Shown here: piece by piece, positions 44,201-58,100 of the stretch
Position numbering within the stretch: position 1 is the first letter of the stretch
How the letters are laid out: each line of letters starts with the position of its first letter
NCBI GenBank assembly: GCA_037176725.1
Contig: JAZBRS010000074.1
Coordinates: 60,516,001 to 60,580,000 of the forward strand
Source of the DNA: Posidonia oceanica
Lineage: Eukaryota > Streptophyta > Magnoliopsida > Alismatales > Posidoniaceae
Length of the DNA stretch: 64,000 nt
Reading direction: 5' to 3'
The notes under the pieces: generated by a model
What the model was told of the DNA's origin: nothing
Seen by the model: the letters and a program-made list of their open reading frames with translations, nothing else
The model's database searches: none
Position numbers and translations under genes: made by a program

Positions 44201-47200
44201 CACCTATCATCCCTGGAGGTCTGGTCATGATAAGGCTCGCACTTTTCATTCCTGACATCTTCCCGGTCTTGAAAAGGCTTGCACTTGTCATTCCAGGCCT
44301 CTTCCTGGTCTTGATAGGGCTTGCACCTATCAGTCCAGGCTGTCCGCTTCTGATAAGTCTCGTACTTATAATTCCTGAACTCATCCTAGCCACTTCTTGG
44401 TCTAGATAGGGGTTGCACCTATCATTTCCGGCAGTCCGGTCATGATAAGGCTTGCACTTATCATTCCTGACCTCTTCCTCATTTTGGTAGGGCTTACATA
44501 TATTATTCCTAGAGGTTCGGTCATGATATGGCATGCACATATCATTCCTGACCACTTCCAGGTCATGATAGGGCTAGCACCTCTCATTCCTGGAGGTCCT
44601 GTCTTCATACGGCTTGCACTTATCAGTCCTGACCTCTTCCTGGTCATGGTAGGGATTGCACCTATCATTCCTAGTGGTTCGGTCTTGATGTGGCTTGCAC
44701 TTATCATTCCTGGCCGCTCCCAGGTCTTGAAAGGGCTTGCACCTATCATTCTTGGCAGTCCATTCTTGATAAGGCTCGCACTTATCATTCCAGACCAATT
44801 CCTGGTCTTGATAGGGCTTGCACCTATCATTATTGCCGGTCCGGTCTTGACAAGGCTTGCACTTATCATTCCTGACCTCTTCCTCGTCTTGGTAGGGCTC
44901 ACACCTATCAGTGCAGGCGGTCTGGTCATGATAAGGCTTCCACTTATCATTCTTGACCTCTTCCTAGTCTTGATTGGGCTTGCACCTATCATACCTGGCG
45001 GTCCGGTCTTGAAAAGGCTTGCACTTAACATTCCTGATCTCTTCCTGGTCTTGGTAGGGCTTGCACCAATCATTCCTGGCGGTCCAGTCGTGATAAGGCT
45101 TGTACCTATCATTCCTGACCTTTTCCTGGTCATGGTAGGGCATGCACCAATCATTCCTGGCGGTCCAGTCTTGGTAAGGCTTGCACTTATAATTCCAGAA
45201 CTCTTCTTGGTCTTGTTAGGGCTAGCACCTATCATTCCTAGCGATCCGGTCATGATATGGCTTGCACTTATCATTCAGACCACATCCTGGTCTTGGTAGG
45301 GCTTGCACCTATCATTCCTAGCGGTCCGGTCGTGATAAGGCTTGCACTTATCATTCCTAACCTCTCCCTGGTCATGGTAGGGCTTGCATCTATCATCTGG
45401 GGGGTCTAGTAGTGATAAGGCTCGCGCTTATCATTCTTGACCTCTACCTGGTCTTGGTAGGGCTTGCACCTATCATTCCTGGAGCTCTGGTCTTGATAAG
45501 GCTCCCACTTATCATTCCTGACATCTTCCCAATCTTGAAAAGGCTTGCACTTATCATTCCAAGCCTCTTCCCGGCCTTGATAAGGCATGCATATGTCACT
45601 CCTGAACTCTTCCTAGCCTCTTCCTAGTCTAGATAGGGGTTGCACCTATCATTCCTGGCGGTCCGGTCATGATAAGGCTTGCATTTATCATTCCTGACCT
45701 CTTCCTGGCCTCTTCCTGGTCTTGATTAGGCTTGCACCTATCATTCCTTGTGGTCCGGTCATGATAAGGCTTCCACTTATCATTCCTGACCTCTTCCTGG
45801 TCTTGGTAGGGCATACACCTATCATTCCAGCGGTTCGGTCTTGATAAGGCAAGCACATATCATTCCTGATGTCTTCCTGGTCACGATAGGGCTGGCACTT
45901 AGCATTCCCGGCGGTCCGGTCATGATAAGGCTTGCACTTATCATTCTCGACCTCTTCTTGGTCTTGGTAGGGCATGCACCAATCATTCCTGGCGGTCCAG
46001 TCTTGGTAGGGCTTTCACATATCATTCCAGATCTCTTCCTCGTCATGATAGGGCTTGCACCTATCATTCCTGGCGATCCGATCTTGATATGGCTTGCACT
46101 AGTCATTCAGAGCTCTTCCTGGTCTTGGTAGGGCTTGCACTAGTCATTCCTGGCGGTCCAGGCGTGATAAGGCTTGCACTTATCATTCCTGACCTCTCCC
46201 TGGTCATGGTAGGGCTAGCCACAATCAGTCCGGTCGGTCCAGTAGTGATAAGGCTTGCACTTATAATTCTTGACCTCTTCCAGGTCTTGATAAAGCTTGC
46301 ACCTATCGTTCTTGGAGGTCTGGTCATGATAAGGCTCGCACTTATCATTCCTGATCACTTCCTGGTCTTGAAAAGGCATGCACTTATCATTCTAGGCCTC
46401 TTCCTGGTCTTGAAAGGGCTTGCACTAATCAGTCCATGCGATCCGATCTTGATAAGGCTTGCACTTATCATTCCTGAACTCTTCCTAGACACTTCCAAGT
46501 CTAGATAGGGGTTGCACGTATCATTCCTGGTGGTCCGGTCTTGATAAGGCTTGCACATATCATTCCAGACCTCTTCCTGGCCTTTTCATGGTATTGATTG
46601 GGCTTGCACCTATCAATCCTGGTGGTCCGGTCATGATAAGGCTTGCACTTTTCATTCCGGACCTCTTCCTCGTCATGGTAGGGCTTACACCTATCATTCC
46701 TAGCGGTCTGGTATTGATAAGGCTTGCACTTATCATTCCTGACCTCTTCCTGGTCTTCATTAGGCTTGCACGTATCGTTCCTGGTGGTCCAGTCTTGATG
46801 AGGCATGCACTTATCATTCCTGACCTCTTCTAGGACTTGGTAGGGCTTGCACCTCACAGTCCTGGCACTCTGGTCTTGAAAAGTCTTGCACTTATCATTT
46901 CTGACCTCTTCCTGGTCTTGATAGGGCTAGCACCTATCATTCCTGGTGGTCTGGTCTTGATAAGGCTTGCACTTATCATTCCTGACCTCTTCCTGGCCTT
47001 CGTCGGGTTTTCACCTATCATTCCTGGCAGTCCGGGCTTGATAAGGCATTCACATATCGTTCCAAACCTCTTCCTAGTCTTGATTGGGCTTGCACCTATC
47101 ATACCTAGTGGTCCGGTCATGATAAGGCTTGCACTCATCGTTCCAGACCTGTTCCTGGTCTTGGTAGGGCTTGCACCAATCATTCTTGGCGGTCCAGTCG

Positions 47201-50200
47201 TGATAAGGCATGCACTTATCATTCCTGACCTCTTCCAGGTCTTGGTAGGGCAAGCACCAATGATTCCTAGCTGTCCAGTCTTGGTAAGGCTTCCACTTAT
47301 CATTCCTGAACTCTTCTTGGTCTTGTTAGGGCTTGCACCTATCATTCCTGGCGATCTAGTCATGATAAGGCTTGCACATATAATTTAGTCCTCATCCTAG
47401 TCTTGGTAGGGCTTGCATCTACCATTCCTGGCGGTCCGGTCGTGATAAGGCTTGCACTAATCATTCCTGAGATCTCCCTGGTCATGCTAGGGCTTGCATC
47501 TATCATCCGGGCGGTATGGTAGTGATATGGCTTGCACTTATCATCACTGACCTCTTCCCGGTCTTGATAGGGCTTGCACCTATCATTCCTGGAGATTTGG
47601 CCTTGATAAGGCTCGCACGTATCATTCTTGACATCTTCCCGGTCTTGAAAAGGCTTGCACTTGTCATTCCAGGCCTCTTCCTGGTCCTGATAGGGCTTGC
47701 ACCTATCAGTCCAGGCAGTCCGGTCTTGATATGTCTCGCATTTATCAATCTTGAACTCTTCCTAGCCTCTTCCTGGTCTAGATAGGGGTTGCACCTATCA
47801 TTCCCGGCAGCACGGTCAAGATGAGGCTTGCACTTATCATTCCTGACCTCTTCCTGGCCTCTTCCGGGTCTTGATTGGGCTTGCACCTATCTTTCCTAGT
47901 GGTCCGGTCTTGATAAGGCTTACACTTTTCATTCCTGACCTCTTCCTGGTCATGGTAGGGCTTACACCTACCATTCCTAGTGGTCCGGTCTTGATAAGGC
48001 TTGCACTTATCATTCCTAACCTCTTCCTGGTCATGATTAGGCATGCACGTATCGTTCCTGGTGGTTCGGTCATGATATGGCTTGCACATATCATTCCTGT
48101 CCTCTTCCTGGTCTTGGTAGGGCTTGCACCTTTCATTCCTAGCGGTCCGGTCTTGGTAGGGCTTGCACCTCACAGTCCTGGCACTCTGGTCTTGATAAGT
48201 GTTGCACTTATCATTTCTGTCCTCTTCCTGGTCTTGATTGGGCGTGCACCTATCATTCCCAGTGGTCCGGTCTTGATAAGGCTTGCACTTATCATTCCTG
48301 ACCTCTTCCAGGTCTTGGTAGGGCTTTCACCTATCATTTCTGGCGGTCCGGTCTTGATAAGGCATTCACATATCATTCTTGACCTCTTCCTAGTCATGAT
48401 AGGGCTAGCACCTCTCTTTCCTGGCAGTCCGGTCTTGATACGGCTTGCACTTATCATTCCAGACCTCTTCCTGGACATGGTACGGCTTGCACCAATCATT
48501 CCAAGCTGTCCGATCTAGATATGGCTTGCACTTATCATTCCTTGCCTCTTCCTGGTCTTGATAGGGCTTGCACCTATCATTCCAGCCGGTCCGGTCTTGA
48601 TAAGGCTTGCACTTATCATTCCTGACCTCTTCCAGGTTTTGATACGGCTTGCACCTATCATTCCTGGCGGTCCGGTCTTTCTAAGGCTTGCACTTACCTT
48701 TCCTGACCTCTTCCTGGTCTTGATAGGGCTTGCACCTTTGATTCCTTGCGGTCCAGTCTTGGTAAGGCTTGCACTTATCTTTCGTGACCGTTTCGTGGTC
48801 TTGATAGGGCTTGCACCTATCATTCCTGGCGGTCCGGTTAGGATAAGGCTTGCACTTATCATTTCTGTCCTCTTCCTTGTCACGATAAGGCTTGCACTTA
48901 TTGTTCCTGACCTCTTCCATGTCTTGATAGGGCTTGCACCTATCATTCCTGGCAGTCCGGAATTGATTAGGCATGCACTTATCATTCTTGACCTATTCCT
49001 GGTCCTGACAGGGCTTGCACCTATCATTCCTGCCGGACCGGTCTTGACGAGGCTTGCACTTATCGTTCCTGACCTCTTCCTGGTCTTGGTAGGGCTCACA
49101 CCTATCATTGCTAGCGGTCCGGTCAAGATAAGGCTTACACTAACCGTTCCTTACCTCATCCTAGTCTTGATTGGGCTTGCACCTATCATACCTAGTGGTC
49201 CGGTCGTGATAAGGCTTGCACTCATCATTCCTGATCTGTTCCTGGTCTTGGTAGGGCATGCTCCAATCATTCCTGGTGGTCCAGTCATGATAAGGCATGC
49301 ACTTATCATTCCTGACCTCTTCCAGGTCTTGGTAGGGCAAGCACCAATGATTCCTAGCGGTCCAGTCTTGGTAAGGCTTCCACTTATCATTCCTGAACTC
49401 TTCTTGGTCTTGTTAGGGCTTGCACCAATCATTCCTGGCGATCTAGTCATGATAAGGCTTGCACATATAATTTAGTCCTCATCCTGGTCTTGGTAGGGCT
49501 TGCACCTACCATTCCTGGCGGTCCGGTCGTGATAAGGCTTGCATTAATCATTCCTGACATCTCCCTGGTCATGCTAGGGCTTGCATCTATCATCCGAGCG
49601 GTATGGTAGTGATATGGCTTGCACTTCTCATCACTGACCTCTTCCCGGTCTTGATAGGGCTTGCACCTATCATTCCAGGAGGTTTGGTCTTGATAAGGCT
49701 CGCACTTATCATTCCTGACATCTTTCTGGTCTTGAAAAGGCTTGCACTTATCATTCCAGGCCTCTTCCTGGTCTTGATAGGGCTTGCACCAATCAGTCCA
49801 GGCCGTCCTCTCTTGATAAGTCTCGTACTTATCATTCGTGGACTCTTCCTAGCCTCTTCCTGGTCTAGATAGGGGTCGCACTTATCATTCCCGGCAGTAC
49901 GGTCATGATAAGGCTTGCACTTATCATTCTAGACCTCTTCCTAGCCTCCTCTTGGTCTTGATTAGGCTTGCACCTGTCAATCTTGGTGGTCCGGTCTTGA
50001 TAAGGCTTGCACTTATCATTCCTGACCTCTTGCTCGTCTTGGTAGGGCTTACATGTATCATTCCTGGCGGTCCGGTCATGATATGGCATGCACATATCAT
50101 TCCTGACCTCTTCCTGGTCATGATAGGGCTAGCACCTCTCATTCCTGGCGTTCCGGTCTTCATACGGCTTGCACTTATCATTCCTGACCTCTTCCTGGCC

Positions 50201-53200
50201 ATGGTAGGGCTTGCACCTATCTTTCCTAGCGGTTCGGTCTTGGTATGGCTTGCACTTATCATTCCTGGCTGCTCTCAGGTCTTCGAAGGGCTTGCACCTA
50301 TCATTCCAGGCAGTCCAGTCTTAATAAGGCTCGCACTTATCATTCCAGACCAATTCTTGGGCTTGACAGGGCTTGCACCTATCATTATTGGCAGTCCGGT
50401 CTTGACAAGGCTTGAACTTATCATTCTTGACCTCTTCCTGGTCATGGTAGGGCTCACACCAATCATTGCTGGCAGTCCGGTCATGATAAGGCTTGCACTT
50501 ATCATTCCTGACCTCTTCCTAGTCTTGATAGGGCTTGCACCTATCATACCTAGCGGTCCGGTCTTAATAAGGCTTGCACTTAACATTCCTGACCTCTTCC
50601 TGGTCTTGGTAGGGCTAGCACCAAACATTCCTGGTGGTCCCGTCGTGATAAGGCTTGTACTTATCATTCCTGACCACTTCTTGGTCATGGTAGGGCAAGC
50701 ACCAATCATTCCTGGCGGTCCAGTCTTAGTAAGGCTTGCACTTATCATTCCAGAACTCTTCTAGTTCTTGTTAGGGCTAGCACCAATCATTCCTAGCGAT
50801 CCGGTCTTGATAAGGCTTGCACTTATCATTCAGACATCGTCCTGGTCTTGGTAGGGCATGCACCTATCATTCCTGGCAGTCCGGTCGTGATAAGGCTTGC
50901 ACTTATCATTCCTAACCTCTCCCTGGTCTGGGTAGGGCTTGCATCTATCATCCGGGTGGTCTGGTAGTGATAAGGCTTGCACTTATCATTCCTGACCTCT
51001 TCCTAGTCGTGGTAGGGCTTGGACCTATCATTCTTGGAGGTTTGGACTTGATTAGGCTCCCACTTATCATTCCTGACATCTTCCCGGTCTTGAAAAGGCT
51101 AGCACTTATCATTCCTGGCCTCTTCCCGGTCTTCATAAGGCATGCACATATCATTCCTGAACTCTTCCTAGCCTCTTCCTGGTCTAGATAGGGGTTACAC
51201 TTATCGTTCCTTGCAGTCCGGTCATGATAAGGCTTGCATTTATCATTCCTGACCTCTTCCTAGTCTTGATTAGGCTTGCACCTAGCATTCCAAGTGGTCC
51301 GGTCTTGATAAGGCTTGCACTTATCATTCCTGACCTCTTCCGGGTCATGGTTGGGCTTACACCTATCATTCCAGCAGTTCGGTCTTGATAAGGCATGCAC
51401 ATATCATTCCTGATGTCTTCCTGGTCATGATAGGGCTGGCACTTCTCATTCCCAGCTGTTCAGTCGGGATACAGCTTGCACTTATCAATCTTGGCCTCTT
51501 CCTGGTCATGGTAGGGCTTCTACCTATCATTCCAAGCGGTCCGTTCTTGATATGGCTTGCACTTATCATTCCAGGCCTCCTTCGAGTCTTGATAGGGCTT
51601 GCACCAATCATTCCAGGTGGTCCAGTCTTGATTAGGCTTGCTCTTATCATACCTGACCTCTTCCAGGTCTTGATCGGGCTTGCACCTATCTGTCCAGGCG
51701 GTTCGGTCATGATAAGGCTTGCACATATCACTCCTGAACTCTTCCAAGCCGCTTCCTGATCTAGATAGGGGTTGCACCTATCAATCCTGGTAGTCCGGTC
51801 TTGACAAGGCTTGCACTTATCAATGCTGACCTCTTCCTGGTCTTGGAAGGGCTCACACCTATCATTGCTGGCGGTTCGGTCATGATAAGGCTTGCACTAA
51901 TCATTCCTAACCTCTTCCTAGTCATGATAGGGCTTGCACCCATCATACCTAGCGGTCCGGTCATGATGAGGCTTGCTCTTATCATTCTTGATCTCTTGCT
52001 GGTCTTGGTAGGGCTTGCACCAATCATTCCTAGCGGTCCAGTAATGATAAGGCTTGCACTTATCATTCCTGGCAGTCCGGTCTTGATAAGGCTTACTCTA
52101 ACCATTCCTGACCTCTTCCTGGTCTTGGTAGGGCTTGCACCTTTCATTTCGGGCGGTCCGGTCTAGATTAGGCTTGCACTTATCATTTCGGACGTATTCC
52201 TGGTCTTGACAGGGCTTGCACCTATCATTCCAGGCTGTCCGGTCTTCACAAGGCCTGCACTTATCATTCTTGACCTCTTCCTGGTCCTGGTAGGGCTCAC
52301 ACCTATCATTGCTGGCGGTCCAGTCAGGATAAGGCTTGCACTTATCATTCCTGACCTCTTCCTAGTCATGATAGGGCTTGCACCTATCATACCTTGCGGT
52401 CCGGTCTTGATAAGGCATGCACTTATCATTCCTGACCTCTTCCTGGTCTAGGTTGGGCTTGCACCATTCATTCCTCACGGTCCAGTCATGATAAGGCATG
52501 CACTTATCATTCCTGACCTCTTCTTGGTCTTGGTAGGGCATGCACCAATCATTCCTGACAGTCCAGTCTTGGTAGGGCTTGCACATATCATTCCAGATCT
52601 CTTCTTCGTCTTGATAGGGCTTGCACCAATAATTCCTGGCGATCCGATCTTGATATGGCTTGCACTTATCATTCAGACCTCTTCCTGGTCTTGGTAGGGC
52701 TTGCACCAATCATTCCTGGCGGTCCAGGCGTGATAAGGCTTGCACTTATCATTCCTGACCTCTCCCTGGTCATGGTAGGGCTAGCATCAATCATTCCGGT
52801 CGGTCCGGTAGTGATAAGGCTTGCACTTATAATTCCTGACCTCTTCCAGGTCTTGATACGGCTTGCACCTATCGTTCCTGGCGGTCTGGTCATGATATGG
52901 CTCGCACTTATCATTCCTGATCTCTTCCTAGTCTTGAAAAGGCATGCACTTATCATTCTAGGCCTCTTCCTGGTCTTGAAAGGGCTTGCACCAATCAGTC
53001 CTCGCGGTCCGGTCTTGATAAGGCTTGCACTTATCATTCCTGAACTCTTCCTTGCCTCTTCCTGGTCTAGATAGGGGTTGCACCTATCATTCCTGGCGGT
53101 CCGGTCTTGATAAGGCTTGCACTTTTCATTCCTGACCACTTCCTGGCCTCTTCCTGGCCTTGATTGGGCTTGCACCTATCAATCCTGGTGGTCCGGTATT

Positions 53201-55105
53201 GATAAGGCATGCACTTATCATTCCTGACCTCTTTCGGGTCTTGATAGGGCATGCACCTATCATTCCTATCGGTCCGGTCTTGATAAGGCTTGCACTTATC
53301 ATTCCTGAACTCTTCCAAGCCTCTTCCAGGTCTAGATAGGGGTTTCACCTATCATTCCTTGCGGTACGGTCTTGATAAGGCTTGCACTTATCATTCCTGA
53401 CCTCTTCCTAGCCTCTTCCTAGTCTTGATTTGGCTTGTGCCTATCATTCCTGGAGGTCTGGTCTTGATAAGGCTTGCACTTTTCATTCTTGACCTCTTCC
53501 TGGTCATGGTAGGGCATACACCTATCATTCCTAGCAGTCCGGTCTTGATAAGGCTTGTACTTATCATTCCTGACCTCTTCCTGGTCTAGATTAGGCTTGC
53601 ACGTATCATTCCTGGTGGTCCGGTCCTGGTAAGGCTTGCACTAATCATTCCTGTCCTCTTCCTAGTCATGGTAGGGCTTGCACCTTTCATTCCTAGTGGT
53701 CCGGTCCTGATAAGGCTTGCACTTATCATTCCTGACCTCTTCCAGGTCTTGGTAGGGCATGCACCTCACAGTCCTGGCACTCTGGTCTTGATAAGTTTTG
53801 CACTTATCATTTCTAACCTCTTCCTGGTCTTGATAGGGCTTGCACCTATCATTCCTAGTGGTCCGGTCTTGATAAGGCTTGCACTTATCATTCCTGACCT
53901 CTTCGTGGTCTTGGTTGGGCTTTCACCTATCATTCCTGGCGGTCCGGTCTTGATATGGCGTTCACATATCATTCCTGACTTCTTCCTAGTCATGATAGGG
54001 CTAGCACCTCTCTTTCCCGGCAGTCCGGTCTTGATACGGCTTGCACTTATCATTCCTGACCTCTTCCTGGTCTTGGTAGGGCATGCACCAATCATTCCAG
54101 GCGGTCCTGTCAAGATGTGGCTTGCACTTATCATTCCTGCCTCTTCTGGGTCTTGATTGGGCTTGCACCTATCATTCCAGCCAGTCCGGTCTTGATAAGG
54201 CTTGCACTTATCATTCCTGACCTCTTCCAGGTCATGATAGGGCTTGCACCTATCATTCCTGGCAGCCCGGTCTTGCTAAGGCTTGCACTTATCTTTCCTG
54301 ACCTCTTCCTGGTCTTGATAGGGCTTGCACCTTTCATTCTAGGCGGTCCGGTCTTGATAAGGCTTGCACTTATCTTCCGTGACCTCTTCCTGGTCTTGAT
54401 AGGCCTTGCATCTATCACTCCTGGCGGTCCGGTCCTGATAAGGCTTGCACTTATCATTTCTGACCTCTTCCTTGTCATGATAGGGCCTGCACCTATCATT
54501 CCTAGCGGTCCGGTCTTGATAACGGATGCACTTATCGTTCCTAACCACTTCCTTGTCTTGATAGGGCTTCCACCTACCATTCCTGGCGGTTCGGACTTGA
54601 TTAGGCTTGCACTTATCATTGCAGGCCTATTCCTGGTCCTGACAGGGCGTGCACCTACCATTCCTGGCGGTCCGGTCATGATGAAGCTTGCACTTATCAT
54701 TCCTGACCTCTTCCTGGTCTTGGTAGGACTCACACCTATCATTGCTGGCGGTCTGGTCAAGATAAGGCTTGCACTTATCATTCCCGACCTCATCCTAGTC
54801 TTGATTGGGCTTGCACCTATCATACCTGGCGGTCCGGTCTTGATAAGGCTTGCACTCATCATTCCAGACCTGTTCCTGGTCTTGGTAGGGCTTGCACCAA
54901 TCATTCCTGGCGGTCCAGTCGTAATAAGGCTTGCACTTATCATTCCTGACCTCTTCCAGGTCTTGGTAGGGCAAGCACCAATCATTCCTAGCGGTCCAGT
55001 CTTGGTAAGGCTTGCACTTATCATTCCTGTTCTCTTCTTGGTCTTGTTCGGGCTAGCACCTATCATTCTAGGTGATCCGGTCTTGATAAGGCTTGCACTT
55101 ATAAT
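41286..55105. repeat. Higher-order repeat domain, middle part of right block
   Basis: The variant junction unit (CATTCAGACCTC or TCAGACCTCATC / TTTAGTCCTCATCC) recurs near 41286, 42408, 44007, 45273, 46103, 47384, 49470, 50830, 52673 and 55105. Spacings are about 0.8-2.4 kb. A companion variant TCTATCATCCGGGCGG or a close form lies about 110 bp later in many copies (41401, 44123, 47499, 49586, 50945). The copies around 47.2-47.75 kb and 49.3-49.85 kb are especially alike at an offset near 2087 bp. Read by eye. Confidence 0.7.
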
Positions 55106-55109
55106 TCGG

Positions 55110-58100
55110 ACCTCATCTTGGTCTTGGTAGGGCTTGCACGTATCATTCCTGGTAGTCCGGTCGTGATAAGGCTTGCAATGGTCATTCCAGGCCTCTTCCT
55201 GTTCATGGTAGGGCTTGCACTATCATTCCTTGAGGTCCGGTCTTTATATGGCTTGCACTTATCATTCCTAGCCTCCTCCGGGTCTTGATAGGGCTTGCAC
55301 CAATCATTCCATGCAGTCCGGTCTTGTTATGGCTTGCACTTATCATACCTGACCTCTTCCAGGTCTTGTTCGGGCTTGCACCTATCAGTCCAGGCAGTTC
55401 GGTCATGATAAGGCTTACACTAATCACTGCTGAACGCTTCCAAGCCGCTTCCTGGTCTAGGTAGGGGTGGCTCCTATCATTCCTGGCGGTTCGGTCTTTA
55501 TAAGGCTTGCACTTATCATTCCTGACCTCTTCCTGTTCTTGATATGGCTTGCACCTATCTATTCCGGCGGTCCGGTCCTGATAACGCTTGCACTTACCAT
55601 TCCTGAGCTCTTCCTAGTCATGACAAGGCTTGCACCAACCATTCTTGGTGGTCCGGTCTTGATAAGGCTTGCACTTATCATTCCTGACCTATTCCTGGTC
55701 TTGATGGGGCTTGCACCTATCATTCCTAGCTGTCCGGTCTTGATAAGGCTTGCACTAATCAATCCAGACTGCTTCCTGGTCAAGATAGGGAAGCACCTCT
55801 CATTCCTGGTAGTCTGGTCTTGATAAAGGCTTGCACTTATCATTCCTAACCACGTCCTGGCCACTTCCTGGTCTTGATTGGGCTTGCACCTATCATTACG
55901 GGTGGTCCGGTCTTGATGAGGCTTGCACTTATCATTCCTCACTTCTTCCTTGTCATGGCAGGGCTTACACCTATATTTCCTGGTGGTCCGGTCTTGTTAA
56001 GGCAAGCACATAACATTCCTGACCTCTTCCTGGTCTTGACAGGGCTAGCACCTCTCATTCCTGGCAGTCCGGTCCTGATATGGTATGCACTTATCATTCC
56101 TGGCCTCTTCCGGGTCTTGATAGGGCTTGCACCTATCATTCCTGATGGTCCGGTCTTGATAAGGCTTGCACGTATCATTCCTGACGTATTCTCGGAATTG
56201 TTTGGGCTTGCACGTATCATTCCACGCGGTCCGGTCTTGATAAGGCTTGCACTTATCATTCCTGACCTCTTCCTGATCTTGGTAGGGCTTGCTCCCCTCA
56301 TTCCTGGCTGTCTGGGCCAGATAAGGCTTGCACTTATCAATCCCGACCTCTTCCTCGTCTTGGTTGGGCTTGCACCTCACATTCCTGGCGGTCTGGTCTT
56401 GATAAGGCATGCACTTATCTTTCCGGACCTGCACCAGGTCATGATTGGGCTTGCACTTATGATTCCTGGCGGTTCAGTCTTGATAAGGCTTGCACTAATC
56501 ATTCCTGAAGTCTTCCTAGCCTCTTCCTAGTCGAGATAGGGGTTGCACCTATCATTCCTGGCTGTCCGGTCATGTTAAGGCATGCACTTTTAATTCCAGA
56601 CCTCTTCCTGGCCTCCACCTGGTCTTGATTAGGCTTGCACCTATCATTCCAGGTGGTCTGGTCTTGATAAGGCTTGCACTTATCATTCCTGACCTCTTCC
56701 AGGTCTTGGTATGGCTTACATATATCATTCCTGGCGGTTCGGTCTTGATAAGGCATGCTCATATCATTCCTAACCTCTTCCTGGTCATGACAGGGCTAGC
56801 ACCTCTCATTCCCGACGGTCCGGTCTTGATACGGCTTGCACTTATCATTCCTGACCTCTTCCAGGTCAAGGTCGAGCTTGCACTTATCATTCCTAGGGGT
56901 CCGGTCTTGATATGGCTTGCATTTAACATTTCGGGCCGCTTCCAGTTCTTGATAGGGCTTGCACCTATCATTCCAGGCGGTCCTGTATTGATAAGGCTCG
57001 CACTTATCATTCTTGACCTCTTCCGGGTCTTGATAGGGCTTGCACCTATCATTCCTGGCGGTTCGGTATTGATAAGGCTTGTACTTATCATTCTTGACCT
57101 CTTCCTGGTCTTGATTGGGCTTGCACCTATCTTTCCTGGCGGTCTGGTCTTGATAAGGCTTGCACTTATCATTCCTGACCACTTCCTTGTCTTGATAGGG
57201 CTTGCACCTATCATTCCTGGCGGTCCGTTCCAGATAAGGCTTGCACTTATCATTCCTGACCTCTTCCTTGACTTGTTAGGGCTTGCACGTATCATTCCTA
57301 GCGGTCAGGCCATGATAAGGCTTGCACTTATCAATCCTGACCTCTTCCCGATCTTGGTAGGGCTTGCACCTCTCATTCCTAGCTGTCTGGTCTTGATAAG
57401 GCTTGCACTAATCAATCCAGACTGCTTCCTGGTCATGATAGGGAAGCACCTCTCATTCCTGGTAGTCTGGTCTTGATAAAGGCTTGCACTTATCATTCCT
57501 GACCACGTCCTGGCCACTTCCTGGTCTTGATTGGGCTTGCACCTATCATTCCGGGTGGTCCGGTCTTGATGAGGCTTGCACTTATCATTCCCCACTTCTT
57601 CCTTGTCATGGCAGGGCTTACACCTATATTTCCTGGCGGTTCGGTCTTGTTAAGGCAAGCACATAACATTCCTGACCTCTTCCTGGTCTTGACAGGGCTA
57701 GCGCCTCTCATTCTTGGCAGTCCGGTCTTGATATGGCTTGCACTTATCGTTCCTGACCTCTTCCAGGTCTTGGTGGGGCTTGCACCTATCATTCCTGGCG
57801 GTCCGGTCTTGATATGGCTCGCACTTATCATTGCTGACATCTTCCTGGTCTTGGTTGGGCTTGCACCATTCATTCCTGGTGGTCCAGTCTTGATAAGGCT
57901 TGCACCTATCATTTCGGACCACATCTTGGTCTTAATAGGGCTTGCAGCGATCAGTCCTGGCGATCCGGTCTTGATTAGGCTAGCTCCTATTGTTCCCGAC
58001 CACTTCCTGGTCTTCGTAGGGCTTGCACCTATCATTCCAGGCAGTCCGGTCTTGATAAGGCTTGCAGTTATCAATCCTGACATCTACTTGGACTTGTTAG

